From Lentisphaerota bacterium (GTDB lineage: Bacteria; Verrucomicrobiota; Lentisphaeria; Victivallales; Victivallaceae), in the NCBI GenBank assembly GCA_015061805.1, contig SUVV01000007.1, forward strand, positions 1-64,000: 64,000 nucleotides of DNA, written 5' to 3'. The translations under genes and the position numbers were made by a program. Each line of letters begins with the position of its first letter. Position 1 is the first letter of the stretch. The notes under the pieces are model-generated. The model was not told where the DNA came from, made no database searches, and was given only the letters and a program-made list of their open reading frames with translations. Positions 44,941 through 54,500 of the stretch are shown piece by piece.

Positions 44941-45059
44941 GGAGCGATATCGCACAGCCGGGCGCGTTTTGCCGAGGAGCCCGCGAGGGGAGTGGACTTG
45001 TGTCCTCGACCCGAGCGGCGACGACCGCAAGGCGCGCTCCGGCAAAGCGAGATCGCTCC
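44941..45059 (+). repeat. B element copy 8 (long form, 119 bp)
   Basis: From GGAGCGATATCGC to GCGAGATCGCTCC, with central hairpin GGAC-ttgt-GTCC. On the minus strand it begins 6 bp after the T-run of the PFOR terminator. Confidence 0.85.
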
Positions 45060-45065
45060 GGGTAC

Positions 45066-45105
45066 AAAAAAAAGGCTGTTGCAAGCAATGCCTGCAACAG
45101 CCTTT
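45066..45105 (-). terminator. terminator of the PFOR gene
   Basis: A 13-bp stem AAAGGCTGTTGCA/TGCAACAGCCTTT with T8 on the minus strand, 24 bp after the stop. Confidence 0.94.
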
Positions 45106-45128
45106 GAGCAGATAAGATAAGGAATATC

Positions 45129-48100
45129 TTACATGATTTCGCCCATCTTCTTGAAGAATTCCATACGACGTTTGGCGTCGGCTTCGGCTTCGGCGAAGAT
45201 GCTTTCGGCTTCAGCGGGGGCTTTCTTCAGGAGCTGACGGTAGCGGTTTTCACCCTTGAGGAATTCCTGGAAGTCGCCGGTGGCGTCTTTGGTTTCCCAG
45301 GTGAAGGGTTTTTCCGCCATCGGGTTGTAGCGGTACAGCGGCCAGTAACCGGCTTCGACAGCGCGTTTGGCTTCTTCCTGGCTCTTGGTCATGTTGATAC
45401 CATGGAGCATACAGGGAGCGTAGGCGAAGATGATGGAGGGACCGTTGTAGGCTTCGGCTTCCTTGATGGCAGCCAGAGTCTGCTGACGGTTGGCGCCCAT
45501 GGCGATAGAAGCGACATAGACGTTGCCATAGCTCATGCACATGAAACCGATGTTCTTCTTGGTCAACCGCATACCGGAGGCGGCGAAGAGAGCGATAGCA
45601 CCGATCGGGGTGGACTTGGAAGCCTGACCGCCGGTGTTGGAGTAGATTTCGGTATCCAGCACGAGGATGTTGACATTGCGGTTCTGGGAAACGACATGGT
45701 CGAGACCGCCGTAACCGATATCGTAGGCCCAGCCGTCACCACCGAGGATCCAGACGGACTTATCGACGAAGTAGTCTTTAAGTTCGAGCATCTTGGCGTA
45801 GTTTTCTTTGGCTTCGCCGGAGGATTTTTCGACCGCGATGGCGAGGAGTTCGCCCAACTTGGTCTGGTTGTCGATAGCGGCATCATCGGTCTTGTCCCAG
45901 TTGGCGACCGCATAATCGAGAGCAGACTTCATCTGATCGCAGCAAATGCCGAGAGCATAGGCTTTGTCGATGCAGTTCTTGAGCATCTTGCGGTTGTTGT
46001 CAACGGCGACGCGCATACCGAAGCCGTATTCAGCGTTGTCTTCAAAGAGGCTGTTCGCCCAAGCCGGACCACGACCTTTTTTGTCCTGGCAGTAGGGAAG
46101 GCTCGGGAAGGAACCGCCGTAGATACTGCTGCAGCCGGTGGCGTTGGCAACGATCATACGGTTACCGAAGAGCTGGGAAACCAGACGGACGTAGGGGGCT
46201 TCACCGCAACCGGCGCAGGCACCGCTGAATTCGAAGTAGGGCTGCTTGAAGCCGACGCCCTTGACGTTGGCATCGGTGAGACCGCCCATTTCGTCATCGG
46301 GAAGCGCGGTGAAGAAGTCCAGATTGGTCTGCTGACCGGCGGCACGTTCGGCAGCGGCGCTGACCATGCTGATGGCTTTGTCTTTGACCGGGCAGGTTTC
46401 GACGCAAACGCCGCAACCGAGGCAGTCATCGACATAGACCTGCAGACGGAACTTGAGGCCGAGTTCTTTCTTGACCGGCGGTTTGGCATCGACGGTTTCA
46501 AAGGAAGCAGGAGCGGCGGTGAGTTCAGCCGGCTGGATCAGTTTGGCGCGGATGGCAGCGTGGGGGCAAGCCATGACGCACTGGTTACACTGGATACATT
46601 TGGCAGCATCCCAGCGGGGAACTTTGGGAGCGACACCGCGCTTTTCGAAGCGGGAGGTACCGATGGGCATGGAACCATCGTAGCTCATGGCGGAGACGGG
46701 GACATTGTCGCCCTTCTGCGCGAGAACCGGCTTCATAAGTTTGACAGCGAATTCACCCATATCGGCGGTGAAGGCTTCTTTCGGGGTGTAGCAGGCGCCG
46801 GGAGCGGCGGGGACGTCGACCTGAGTCAGACCGTCGAGAGCTTTGTCAACGCAGAGTTTGTTTTCGTCGACAACCGCCTGACCTTTTTTGGCGAACTTCT
46901 TCTCAATACCTTTTTTGATGTAGGCGATGGCGTCGGCTTCGGGGATGATTCCGGCGAGTTTGAAGAAGCAGGTCTGCATGATGGTGGAGATGTATTTCGG
47001 GCTGCCGACTTCGACGGCGACCTTGAGAGCATCCACGACGTAGAATTTGACCTTGCGATCAATGATGATCTTCTGCATATCGGCGGTCAGGGTTTCGAAA
47101 GCCTTGTCAGCCGGAGCAGAGGTGTTGAGCAGGAAGGTACCGTTTTCTTTGATACCGGAGATCATATCGTACATGCCGATATAAGCCGGGTTGTGGCAGG
47201 CGACGAAGTCGGGAGCGGTGATGAGATATTCACTGCGGATGGGGTTGTCACCGAAGCGCAGGTGGCTGATGGTGATACCGCCGGACTTCTTGGAGTCGTA
47301 ACTGAAGTAAGCCTGAACGTACTTGTCGGTATTGTCACCGATGATAGCAACGGAGTTCTTGTTGGAACCGACGGTACCGTCAGAACCCAGACCCCAGAAC
47401 ATGCAGCTGGTAGTGCCGGCAGGTTCGGTGACGATGGTTTCTTCGATCGGCAGAGACAAATTGGTGACGTCGTCGTTGATACCGACGGTGAAGTTGTGGA
47501 AGCATTTTCCGTCGAGGTGCTTGTAGATGGCATAGACCATGGACGGAGTGAATTCCTTACTGGCAAGACCATAGCGGCCGCCGACGATGGTGAGATCAGC
47601 GCGGTCAGCGAAAGCGGCTTTGACGTCGAGGTAAAGGGGTTCACCGAGACAGCCGGGTTCTTTGGTACGGTCGAGGACGGCGATCTTCTTGCAGGTGGCA
47701 GGGAGAGCGGCCTTGAGGTGTTCGACGGAGAAGGGACGGTACAGACGGACTTTGATAAGACCGACTTTTTCGCCCTTGGCGACGAGGTAATCGAGAGCTT
47801 CTTCGATGGTTTCGCAGCCGGAACCCATGGCGATGATGACTTTGTCAGCATCGGGGGCACCGACGTAGTCGAAGAGGTGCATCGGACGACCGGTGAGACC
47901 GGCGACCTGATCCATGTACTTCTGGACGATACCGGGCAGATCGAAGTAGATCTGGTTGGTGGTTTCGCGGCCCTGGAAGTAGACGTCCGGGTTCTGGGCA
48001 GCCATCTTGGCGTAGGGGGCTTCCGGACGGAGAGCGCGCTGACGGAAACGTTCGATATATTTCATATCGACGAGGGACTTCATATCAGCATAGTCGAGGA

Positions 48101-48653
48101 GTTCGACCTTCTGGAATTCGTGGGAGGTACGGAAACCGTCGAAGAAGCTGAGGAAGGGGACTTCGCTTTCGAGGGTCGCGAGGTGGGCGACGATGGCGAG
48201 GTCGTGGGTTTCCTGAATGCTGTTGGCGCTGGTCATGGCGAAACCGGTAGCACGGCAGGCCATAACGTCGGAGTGGTCACCGAAGATGGAGAGTGACTGC
48301 GCGGCAAGAGCACGGGCGGACACGTGGAAGACGGTCGGGAGCATTTCACCGGCGATCTTGTACATATTCGGGATCATCAGGAGCAAGCCCTGACTGGCGG
48401 TGTAGGTGGTGGTGAGGGCACCGGCGCTCAAGCTGCCGTGGACGGCACCGGCGGCACCGGCTTCGGACTGCATTTCGACGACCTGCATCGGTTCGCCGAA
48501 CATGTTCTTCATGTCGCGGCTGGCCCATTCGTCGGCGTATTCACCCATCGGTGAGGACGGGGTGATCGGGAAGATCGCCGCCACTTCGCTGAAGGCATAC
48601 GCAACGTAACTTGCTGCGTAGTTACCATCAATTGTTTGCATCTTTTTTCCCAT
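45129..48653 (-). CDS. nifJ: pyruvate:ferredoxin (flavodoxin) oxidoreductase
   Basis: 1174 aa, a single-chain PFOR of normal length. The start at 48653 (MGKKMQTIDGNYAAS) follows AAAGGAGACATC. The pyrimidine-binding domain has FPITPSSPMGEYADEW. Two [4Fe-4S] motifs follow around residues 680-760 (CIQCNQCVMACPHAA and CLGCGVCVETCPVKD), then the TPP domain with SGACAGCGEAPYVRL, NATGCSSIYGGS and GDGWAYDIGYGG. It converts pyruvate and CoA to acetyl-CoA and CO2 with reduced ferredoxin, so the host is probably anaerobic or fermentative. Confidence 0.97.
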   Translation of the reverse strand: MGKKMQTIDGNYAASYVAYAFSEVAAIFPITPSSPMGEYADEWASRDMKNMFGEPMQVVEMQSEAGAAGAVHGSLSAGALTTTYTASQGLLLMIPNMYKIAGEMLPTVFHVSARALAAQSLSIFGDHSDVMACRATGFAMTSANSIQETHDLAIVAHLATLESEVPFLSFFDGFRTSHEFQKVELLDYADMKSLVDMKYIERFRQRALRPEAPYAKMAAQNPDVYFQGRETTNQIYFDLPGIVQKYMDQVAGLTGRPMHLFDYVGAPDADKVIIAMGSGCETIEEALDYLVAKGEKVGLIKVRLYRPFSVEHLKAALPATCKKIAVLDRTKEPGCLGEPLYLDVKAAFADRADLTIVGGRYGLASKEFTPSMVYAIYKHLDGKCFHNFTVGINDDVTNLSLPIEETIVTEPAGTTSCMFWGLGSDGTVGSNKNSVAIIGDNTDKYVQAYFSYDSKKSGGITISHLRFGDNPIRSEYLITAPDFVACHNPAYIGMYDMISGIKENGTFLLNTSAPADKAFETLTADMQKIIIDRKVKFYVVDALKVAVEVGSPKYISTIMQTCFFKLAGIIPEADAIAYIKKGIEKKFAKKGQAVVDENKLCVDKALDGLTQVDVPAAPGACYTPKEAFTADMGEFAVKLMKPVLAQKGDNVPVSAMSYDGSMPIGTSRFEKRGVAPKVPRWDAAKCIQCNQCVMACPHAAIRAKLIQPAELTAAPASFETVDAKPPVKKELGLKFRLQVYVDDCLGCGVCVETCPVKDKAISMVSAAAERAAGQQTNLDFFTALPDDEMGGLTDANVKGVGFKQPYFEFSGACAGCGEAPYVRLVSQLFGNRMIVANATGCSSIYGGSFPSLPYCQDKKGRGPAWANSLFEDNAEYGFGMRVAVDNNRKMLKNCIDKAYALGICCDQMKSALDYAVANWDKTDDAAIDNQTKLGELLAIAVEKSSGEAKENYAKMLELKDYFVDKSVWILGGDGWAYDIGYGGLDHVVSQNRNVNILVLDTEIYSNTGGQASKSTPIGAIALFAASGMRLTKKNIGFMCMSYGNVYVASIAMGANRQQTLAAIKEAEAYNGPSIIFAYAPCMLHGINMTKSQEEAKRAVEAGYWPLYRYNPMAEKPFTWETKDATGDFQEFLKGENRYRQLLKKAPAEAESIFAEAEADAKRRMEFFKKMGEIM

Positions 48654-48716
48654 GATGTCTCCTTTCATTTCACAGGTTGATAAAAAGAATTTTACTTCTT
48701 ATAATAATAAACAAAT

Positions 48717-48741
48717 GCAGGGAAGAATCATTCTCCCCTGC
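48717..48741 (-). terminator. weak terminator-like hairpin after the prepilin gene
   Basis: GCAGGGGAGAA-tga-TTCTTCCCTGC with one mismatch, followed on the minus strand by an AT-rich stretch that is also the PFOR leader. Confidence 0.4.
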
Positions 48742-48756
48742 AAATTTTCATTTTTC

Positions 48757-49482
48757 TTATCTTGTGGCATCCTGCCAGGAAGCCGCGGCAAATTCCGCCG
48801 CCTCGGAGTTGGCAGGTGTTGCTCCCTGAACCGGATAATATTTATTGGTGGCAAAACTGTTCTGATCAACACTTTCGGCGTGTCCATCGTAGAAGAAAAT
48901 GTTGGTCATATTGTTGTGATGAACTCCGGTGGCTCTGCCGCCGGTATTTCCACCGAAGTTGATCATTGCACTGGCAGTACTGCCGTTGCTGGTGGCACAG
49001 CCGCCGATAGCGAGAGCGGATGGAGCGATTTGAACTCCGCCGTCTGCGGTAAAAAGACGGCTGCCGCGGAAGTCGAACTTACCATTGTTTTCACCGGCGA
49101 CGACAACGCCGTAGGCTTCAGCAACAGAACCGACGGTAAGTTCTTTTTCGCTGGTGGTGTAACTGTGGATATCCGGGCAGCGCAAGGCATCCATACTTTT
49201 GATATAGCCTTTTTCGGCGAGAAATACCGTCCAGCCGGCATTATTAGTGACAGTGCCATTGGTGCTGAGAGTACTGAAAGCTGAACCGGAATAAAGACGG
49301 TTGTTGGTATCAGCCATGGAATTCAGGATGGTTTTCATGGTCTGCCCCTGATTGCTGATACAGGTGGTGGTACGGGCCCGGCGGCGGGAAGAGTTGATCG
49401 CGGGGATGGCGATACCGGCAAGAATGGCAATAATAGCAATAACTGTGAGAAGTTCTGTAATGGTAAAATTATGTCGTTTCAT
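48757..49482 (-). CDS. prepilin-like H-X9-DG protein
   Basis: 241 aa from the ATG at 49482; GGAAGGA lies upstream. [21 protein letters not shown] is the prepilin motif with Ile-Thr in place of Leu-Ile before Glu. The C-terminal signature is H-NNMTNIFFY-DG. The short leader differs from the 20-residue leaders of other members. It diverges from the LacI-type gene and precedes PFOR on the minus strand. Confidence 0.88.
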   Translation of the reverse strand: MKRHNFTITELLTVIAIIAILAGIAIPAINSSRRRARTTTCISNQGQTMKTILNSMADTNNRLYSGSAFSTLSTNGTVTNNAGWTVFLAEKGYIKSMDALRCPDIHSYTTSEKELTVGSVAEAYGVVVAGENNGKFDFRGSRLFTADGGVQIAPSALAIGGCATSNGSTASAMINFGGNTGGRATGVHHNNMTNIFFYDGHAESVDQNSFATNKYYPVQGATPANSEAAEFAAASWQDATR

Positions 49483-49551
49483 ACTCAATCCTTCCTTTTT
49501 TCAATTCGCGCAGAATCCAAAAAACACACCGACTCACTTTGTCACTCAAAT

Positions 49552-49580
49552 ACTATACCATCAAAACACCGAAAAGTCAA
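49552..49580 (-). promoter_or_regulatory. promoter of the prepilin gene at 48757
   Basis: On the minus strand TTGACT (49580-49575), 17 bp, TATAGT (49557-49552). TTTTC follows the -35 box. Confidence 0.75.
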
Positions 49581-49654
49581 GCCGGAAGCCGCAGTAAGAT
49601 AAAAAATTATTTATCATGATCCCGAAAAAAATTCATTTTTTCACAAACTGCCGC

Positions 49655-49683
49655 TTGTATTTTGCGTAAACATGAGCTAAAGT
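49655..49683 (+). promoter_or_regulatory. promoter of the LacI-type regulator gene
   Basis: TTGTAT (49655-49660), 17 bp, TAAAGT (49678-49683). Confidence 0.7.
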
Positions 49684-49698
49684 ATTTTTGAAACAAAA

Positions 49699-49712
49699 TG
49701 ACAACGTTTACA
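49699..49712. promoter_or_regulatory. LacI-family operator-like palindrome
   Basis: TGACAACGTTTACA, an imperfect palindrome centred on CG, close to the TGTAAACGTTTACA type bound by many LacI-family proteins. It lies 16 bp after the -10 box, where binding would block transcription of the regulator. Confidence 0.5.
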
Positions 49713-49735
49713 TTTTCTACAGCAACGGGGTTAAA

Positions 49736-50746
49736 ATGAACTGTCAGAAACAACATTCGATGAAAGAATTGGCCGCGTATACCGGTTTTTCTATTGCCAG
49801 TATCTCACGCGCACTGGACCCAAAACGGGCATATATGGTAAAGGAATCCACACGAAAAAAAATCTCCGAAGCTGTAAAGGCGCTGAATTTTTCCGTTAAT
49901 CTGTCCGCCCGTCGCCTGAAAATACAACGTACCGAGGTCATCAGTGTCGCCATCCTGCGGACTCCTTTCCACAGAAACTACTACTCTTACGAATTTGCTC
50001 CGCAATCCGTCACTGCCGATGACATCCAGCGACTCGGTGAAGTATCCAGACAATACGGCTACGATTTAAAATTGGAATTTTTCAACGAATACGAACCATT
50101 ATCCGATCAGTTTTTTGATAATCGCCGCACGGACGGAATCATTTTCACAGCCTACTGCGGCAACGATTATGATAAAAAAATCGCCGAATCCGGACTTCCG
50201 GCGGTTTTCATGAGCCGCTATATCGATACTCTCCATGACCGGCGGAATTTTGTCGGATGGAACCGCGAACCGGGATTCCGGCAGGCGATCGACTCACTGC
50301 TGGATAATTCCATGAAAACAATCGGCTGGGTCGGTATCCCGCGAACCGCCTTTTCCATAAACAGCCGGATTCTTGAACATCTGCTCCGGCAAAACGGGCT
50401 ATTCAATGAGAAATACTTTTTTGACATCCGGGATTATTATCAGTTGCGGTCAATTATCAATGATCTGGCTCCGCTGGATGCGCTCTTTTGCGGTAATGAC
50501 ACCATCGCTGACTGGATCGCCCGGGAATTCCGCCACTGTAACTTAAAACCGCCGTTGCTTATCGGTTACGACAATGACCCCTGCTTCAGGGAACAGAATG
50601 ATTTCAATTCAATCGGTCATCCCGGAAATCCGATGCCTGAACTGGCCGTCAAAATGCTGGATTCGCTGATCAATAATCCAGCCAGGCAAGACAAACACAT
50701 TTTCCAAGTGGTAAATTGTGAATACATAAAACGGGTATCATCTTAA
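49736..50746 (+). CDS. LacI-family transcriptional regulator
   Basis: 336 aa from the ATG at 49736 behind AACGGGG. The helix-turn-helix is SMKELAAYTGFSIASISRALD, then the hinge helix region FSVNLSARRLKIQRTEVISVAI and a periplasmic-binding-like sensor domain (DGIIFTAY, VGWNREPGFRQAIDSLLD, DALFCGNDTIADWIARE). Members usually bind a sugar and repress nearby catabolic genes. The adjacent prepilin, giant glycosidase-esterase and dehydrogenase are the likely targets. Confidence 0.92.
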   Translation: MNCQKQHSMKELAAYTGFSIASISRALDPKRAYMVKESTRKKISEAVKALNFSVNLSARRLKIQRTEVISVAILRTPFHRNYYSYEFAPQSVTADDIQRLGEVSRQYGYDLKLEFFNEYEPLSDQFFDNRRTDGIIFTAYCGNDYDKKIAESGLPAVFMSRYIDTLHDRRNFVGWNREPGFRQAIDSLLDNSMKTIGWVGIPRTAFSINSRILEHLLRQNGLFNEKYFFDIRDYYQLRSIINDLAPLDALFCGNDTIADWIAREFRHCNLKPPLLIGYDNDPCFREQNDFNSIGHPGNPMPELAVKMLDSLINNPARQDKHIFQVVNCEYIKRVSS

Positions 50747-50764
50747 AAACAATGGAGGAATTCT

Positions 50765-51559
50765 ATGTTGTACATGCAAAGCAAGAGTGTCGCCAAGTTG
50801 AAATTCACCCTGATCGAACTGCTGGTCGTGATTGCCATTATTGCAATTCTCGCCGCAATGCTGCTGCCGGCACTGCAAAGCGCCCGGGAACGCGGCAAAT
50901 CCAACAGCTGCCTGAACAATCTCAAGCAAATCTCCATGTGCATTACCAATTACACCATGGACAGCAATGACATCATCATCCCGCTGACCTGGAAAAAACT
51001 GGACTTCACCCAAACCTGGCTGGCGACGCTGGGTGACCGCAAATATTTCAACAGCAACAAAATTCTTTTTTGTCCGGCGATTGCCAATTCGGTCAATTTC
51101 GGAACCTCCAACGGTAAATACGCGGACATTGACCACAATTTGAGTGTCGGCAGCAACTCGCAGGTGGGAGGTGCGGCATTCAACTACACCAGTTACGGCA
51201 TGAATCCTTTTGTCGGCGGTTACCAGACCTTCTATCCCTCTAATAATTCGGTGGCCACCATGAGCAGTTCGAGTTCTCCGACTCTGGTAAAAGCCGGTTC
51301 CATCAAGACCCCATCCCAGAAAATCATGATCGCTGACAACATTTTTGAAAAAAATGCCCAGCGCTATCCGGTGCATGGGCTCTCCTATTTGAACACCTTC
51401 GGTTCTGACTCAAACTGTGGCGGCGTACTTGATCCCCGCCACCGTAAATCCGGCAACATTACCTTTGCCGATGGTCACGTGGAAACCCGCCACGATACCA
51501 AACTCATGTTTGCCGATCAAACTCCGGTATATGCTCAATATTTTGCAATAAACATATAA
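50765..51559 (+). CDS. prepilin-like H-X9-DG protein (DUF1559-like)
   Basis: 264 aa from ATG at 50765 behind GGAGGAATT. The leader [13 protein letters not shown] is followed by [20 protein letters not shown]. The C-terminal signature is [12 protein letters not shown]. It sits between the LacI-type regulator and the large glycosidase, 18 bp from the one and 21 bp from the other, so it is probably made together with the enzyme. That placement suggests a role in contact with or handling of the glycan at the cell surface. Confidence 0.92.
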   Translation: MLYMQSKSVAKLKFTLIELLVVIAIIAILAAMLLPALQSARERGKSNSCLNNLKQISMCITNYTMDSNDIIIPLTWKKLDFTQTWLATLGDRKYFNSNKILFCPAIANSVNFGTSNGKYADIDHNLSVGSNSQVGGAAFNYTSYGMNPFVGGYQTFYPSNNSVATMSSSSSPTLVKAGSIKTPSQKIMIADNIFEKNAQRYPVHGLSYLNTFGSDSNCGGVLDPRHRKSGNITFADGHVETRHDTKLMFADQTPVYAQYFAINI

Positions 51560-51580
51560 ATATAGAGGGAATCGCAGTCA

Positions 51581-54500
51581 ATGAAAAAAATAACACTTCT
51601 GCTATCCGGAATATTTGCCCTGCTTCTCTGTGCAGAGCAACTTCCCAACAGCCAATGGCGGGATACCGTCATTAAGCGCAAAACCGCTTTTGCCGGTGAC
51701 AAATTGATACTCTCGGTGCAAAATGGTGCACAAACCGGATATTTTCACAAAGCATTTCCCGGGGAAAAAGGTCAAAAATATCAGATGACAGTCAAAGTTT
51801 CCGGGAACGGCATGCTTGATGCCGGATTTTTCGGATACGACACCAACGGCAAATTCCTTGGACGTTTTCCCAAAACGCTTCCCCGGAAAATTGTCAATTC
51901 CGATCAGGAAGTCTCTCTGTATTATCAATTTGAAAATAACTCTGATGCCGCTGTCATCCGACCTCATCTGCTCATCCGCAAAGGGAAACTTCTGCTGACA
52001 GAAACCGATTTCGTCAAAGTTGACAAATTCACCGAACCTCCCAAGCCTCTGAAACTTCTCGCACCAGCGAAGTGGTTCGACACTGCAGTCAAACGGAAAA
52101 TCGACCGGGACGGCAGCACCTTGCTCCTGACCACCCATGACGGCAAACAAACCGGATATTTCCATAATGCCATCCCCGGAAAGAATGGTGAAAAATTCAT
52201 CATGACCGTCACGGTTTCCGGAAACGGGACACTGGATGCCGGATTTTTCGGATATTCCGCCAAAGGTAAATTTCTCGGACGTTTCCCCAAAAATCTGCCG
52301 CGCAAAGTGGTCAACAGCGAAAAAACGGTAACGCTGGAGTATTATCTGGAAAACACCACCGAAGCCGCTGCCATCCGGCCCCACTTGCTGCTCCGCAAGG
52401 GAAAATTAAAACTCCATTCCGCCGCATTCACCCCGGTTGACAAATTTCCGGAAGTGCCCGAAACGGTGAATCATCTTGATACTTCAAGGCGCATGGAGGG
52501 CGAATTGCTCCCCGTTTTCACCGAACCCAATCTGCTCAAAAACGCTTTTGGATCCTCCGCACTCAAATCATGGAAAATCACCGGAGGCGAAGCAAAAATC
52601 GAAAACAATGAACTCGTCCTCACCCAAAAAGCCCGCCACGGCAGAATTGTCGCCATCTCCCCTGCGGTCAAACCGGGCAGATCCGGCAACTATCTCCTGA
52701 CCGCGCTTTACAGCAGTCAAAATCTGAAATTCGGCGCATCAGCGGTGATCTCGATGATCAAAAGTTCCGAATTGTCCCGCTATCTTGCCAAATTTGATCA
52801 ACCGGCAGTATACTCATCTTTTTCCGGAATTGAAATCTACAACCGCCGCAAGGGAGATTGGCAGCGAGTCGGTTCTTCCCACAAGATCGCCGAACAGAAT
52901 AAAGATGATTTATTCCATCTGGTGATCGTATTTCAGGGACCGGCATCTACGATCCGCTGGGGCAGTATCTACTTCGGTCTGGGTCCCTGGAATCCGGACA
53001 GCCGCAAGGCGGCTTACAATTGGAATACCGTGGTCAACAATTATGATCCGTTACATTCCGAAGAAGAAACTTTGAAAATTCTTGCCAGCCGTCCGGATAC
53101 CAATGCCGAATTGCAGTTCCTCAAAGGTTATCCGCATGTCATGGTCAATGGCAAAGTACAAGTGCCACTATTTTACCTCGGTGATGCCAACCGTTCCGAA
53201 CGCAGCAAACTGCAGGATTTCAAAAAAGCCGGCATCGATATCCAGATGGTATTTGTTGACAAGCAATGTTGGAGCGGCAATAAGAAGTATGATTTCGCAA
53301 CGCTTGACCGTCTGATGATGGATGCCTGCCGACGCAATCCGCACGGGATCTTTATTCCGGTGCTGTCGCTCTCTCCTTATCCTTCATGGGGCGATGAATT
53401 CCCATCAGAAGTCGCGGTCGATAACAAAGGCAAAGCCACCACCAGCCGCCACGGCAGAAAATCGCCTCCCTGCTACTGGTCGGAGGTCTACCGCCGGCAG
53501 GCTCTGGATTATCTGCAAGCCGCGGTTGAACACATGAAGAATCGTCCCTACTACAAGGCGATCGCCGGAATCTTCATAACCGGCAATGAAGATGGTCAAT
53601 TCTACTACCAGATTTACTCCAACGGCCGTCTCGGAGATGCCGATTCCCCGGCGGCATTACCGGTATTCCGCAAATTTCTGCGCGAACGTTACCGCGACGA
53701 GAAAGCTCTGCAGAAAGCGTGGAAAAACAGTCAGGTCACTTTTGCAAACGCCCGCCCCTCAACTGCCAGTTTGTCAGTCAAAGGCAACTTTTTCAATCCG
53801 GCAACAGATATGCAACTGATCGACACCATCCGTTTCCTCAACGAAAGTAATGGCGATTTCGTCAATAAAATGTGCAGTACCGTCAAATCGACCGCCGGCA
53901 AAAAGATACTCTGTGTAATGTGGTTCGGCAGAGGGGCCTCACAACTGGTTTATCCGCAATTCTGCCAAACCAGGAAAATATTGCCGCAGAACAATCTCGA
54001 TTTGATGGGAGCACAGCCCGGCTACCGGGGTGAACGTCATGCCGGATGCAGCAGTTTCTTCTCGGAAGTGTTTGACTCCATCCGGATCCACAACAAAATG
54101 GCGGTATGTGAAGCCGATTACCGTACCTGGACCGGATTTCTGTTGAGTTTACAGCATGATATATTCAATGTCCGCTACTGGTCACGTCATGATCTCACCG
54201 GAGCGATCTGGAGAGAAGCCGGGAAACTGCTCTCCACCGGCGGAGGTCTCTGGTTCTACGACATGTGTGGCGGCTATTTCAAACATCCGCAAATCATGAG
54301 CGACATCGCAAAACTGCGCCGGGCTGCGGAAAAACTTCAAGAGAATCCTGCCCCCTTTGCCCCCTCGGAAATGATCCTGATCGCCGATGAAAACAACAAC
54401 TACCACACCTCGGAACAACTCAACATCCACAACGGCCCCAACTACCGGACGGTACGCAAGACCCAGCGGGCGTTGATGCGTGCCGGATTGCAGTTTGACT

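Noticed and set aside
45402-48296. 964-codon open frame on the plus strand opposite PFOR
   Set aside because: It mirrors the codon bias of the PFOR gene, has no ribosome site or family motif, and PFOR itself is certain.
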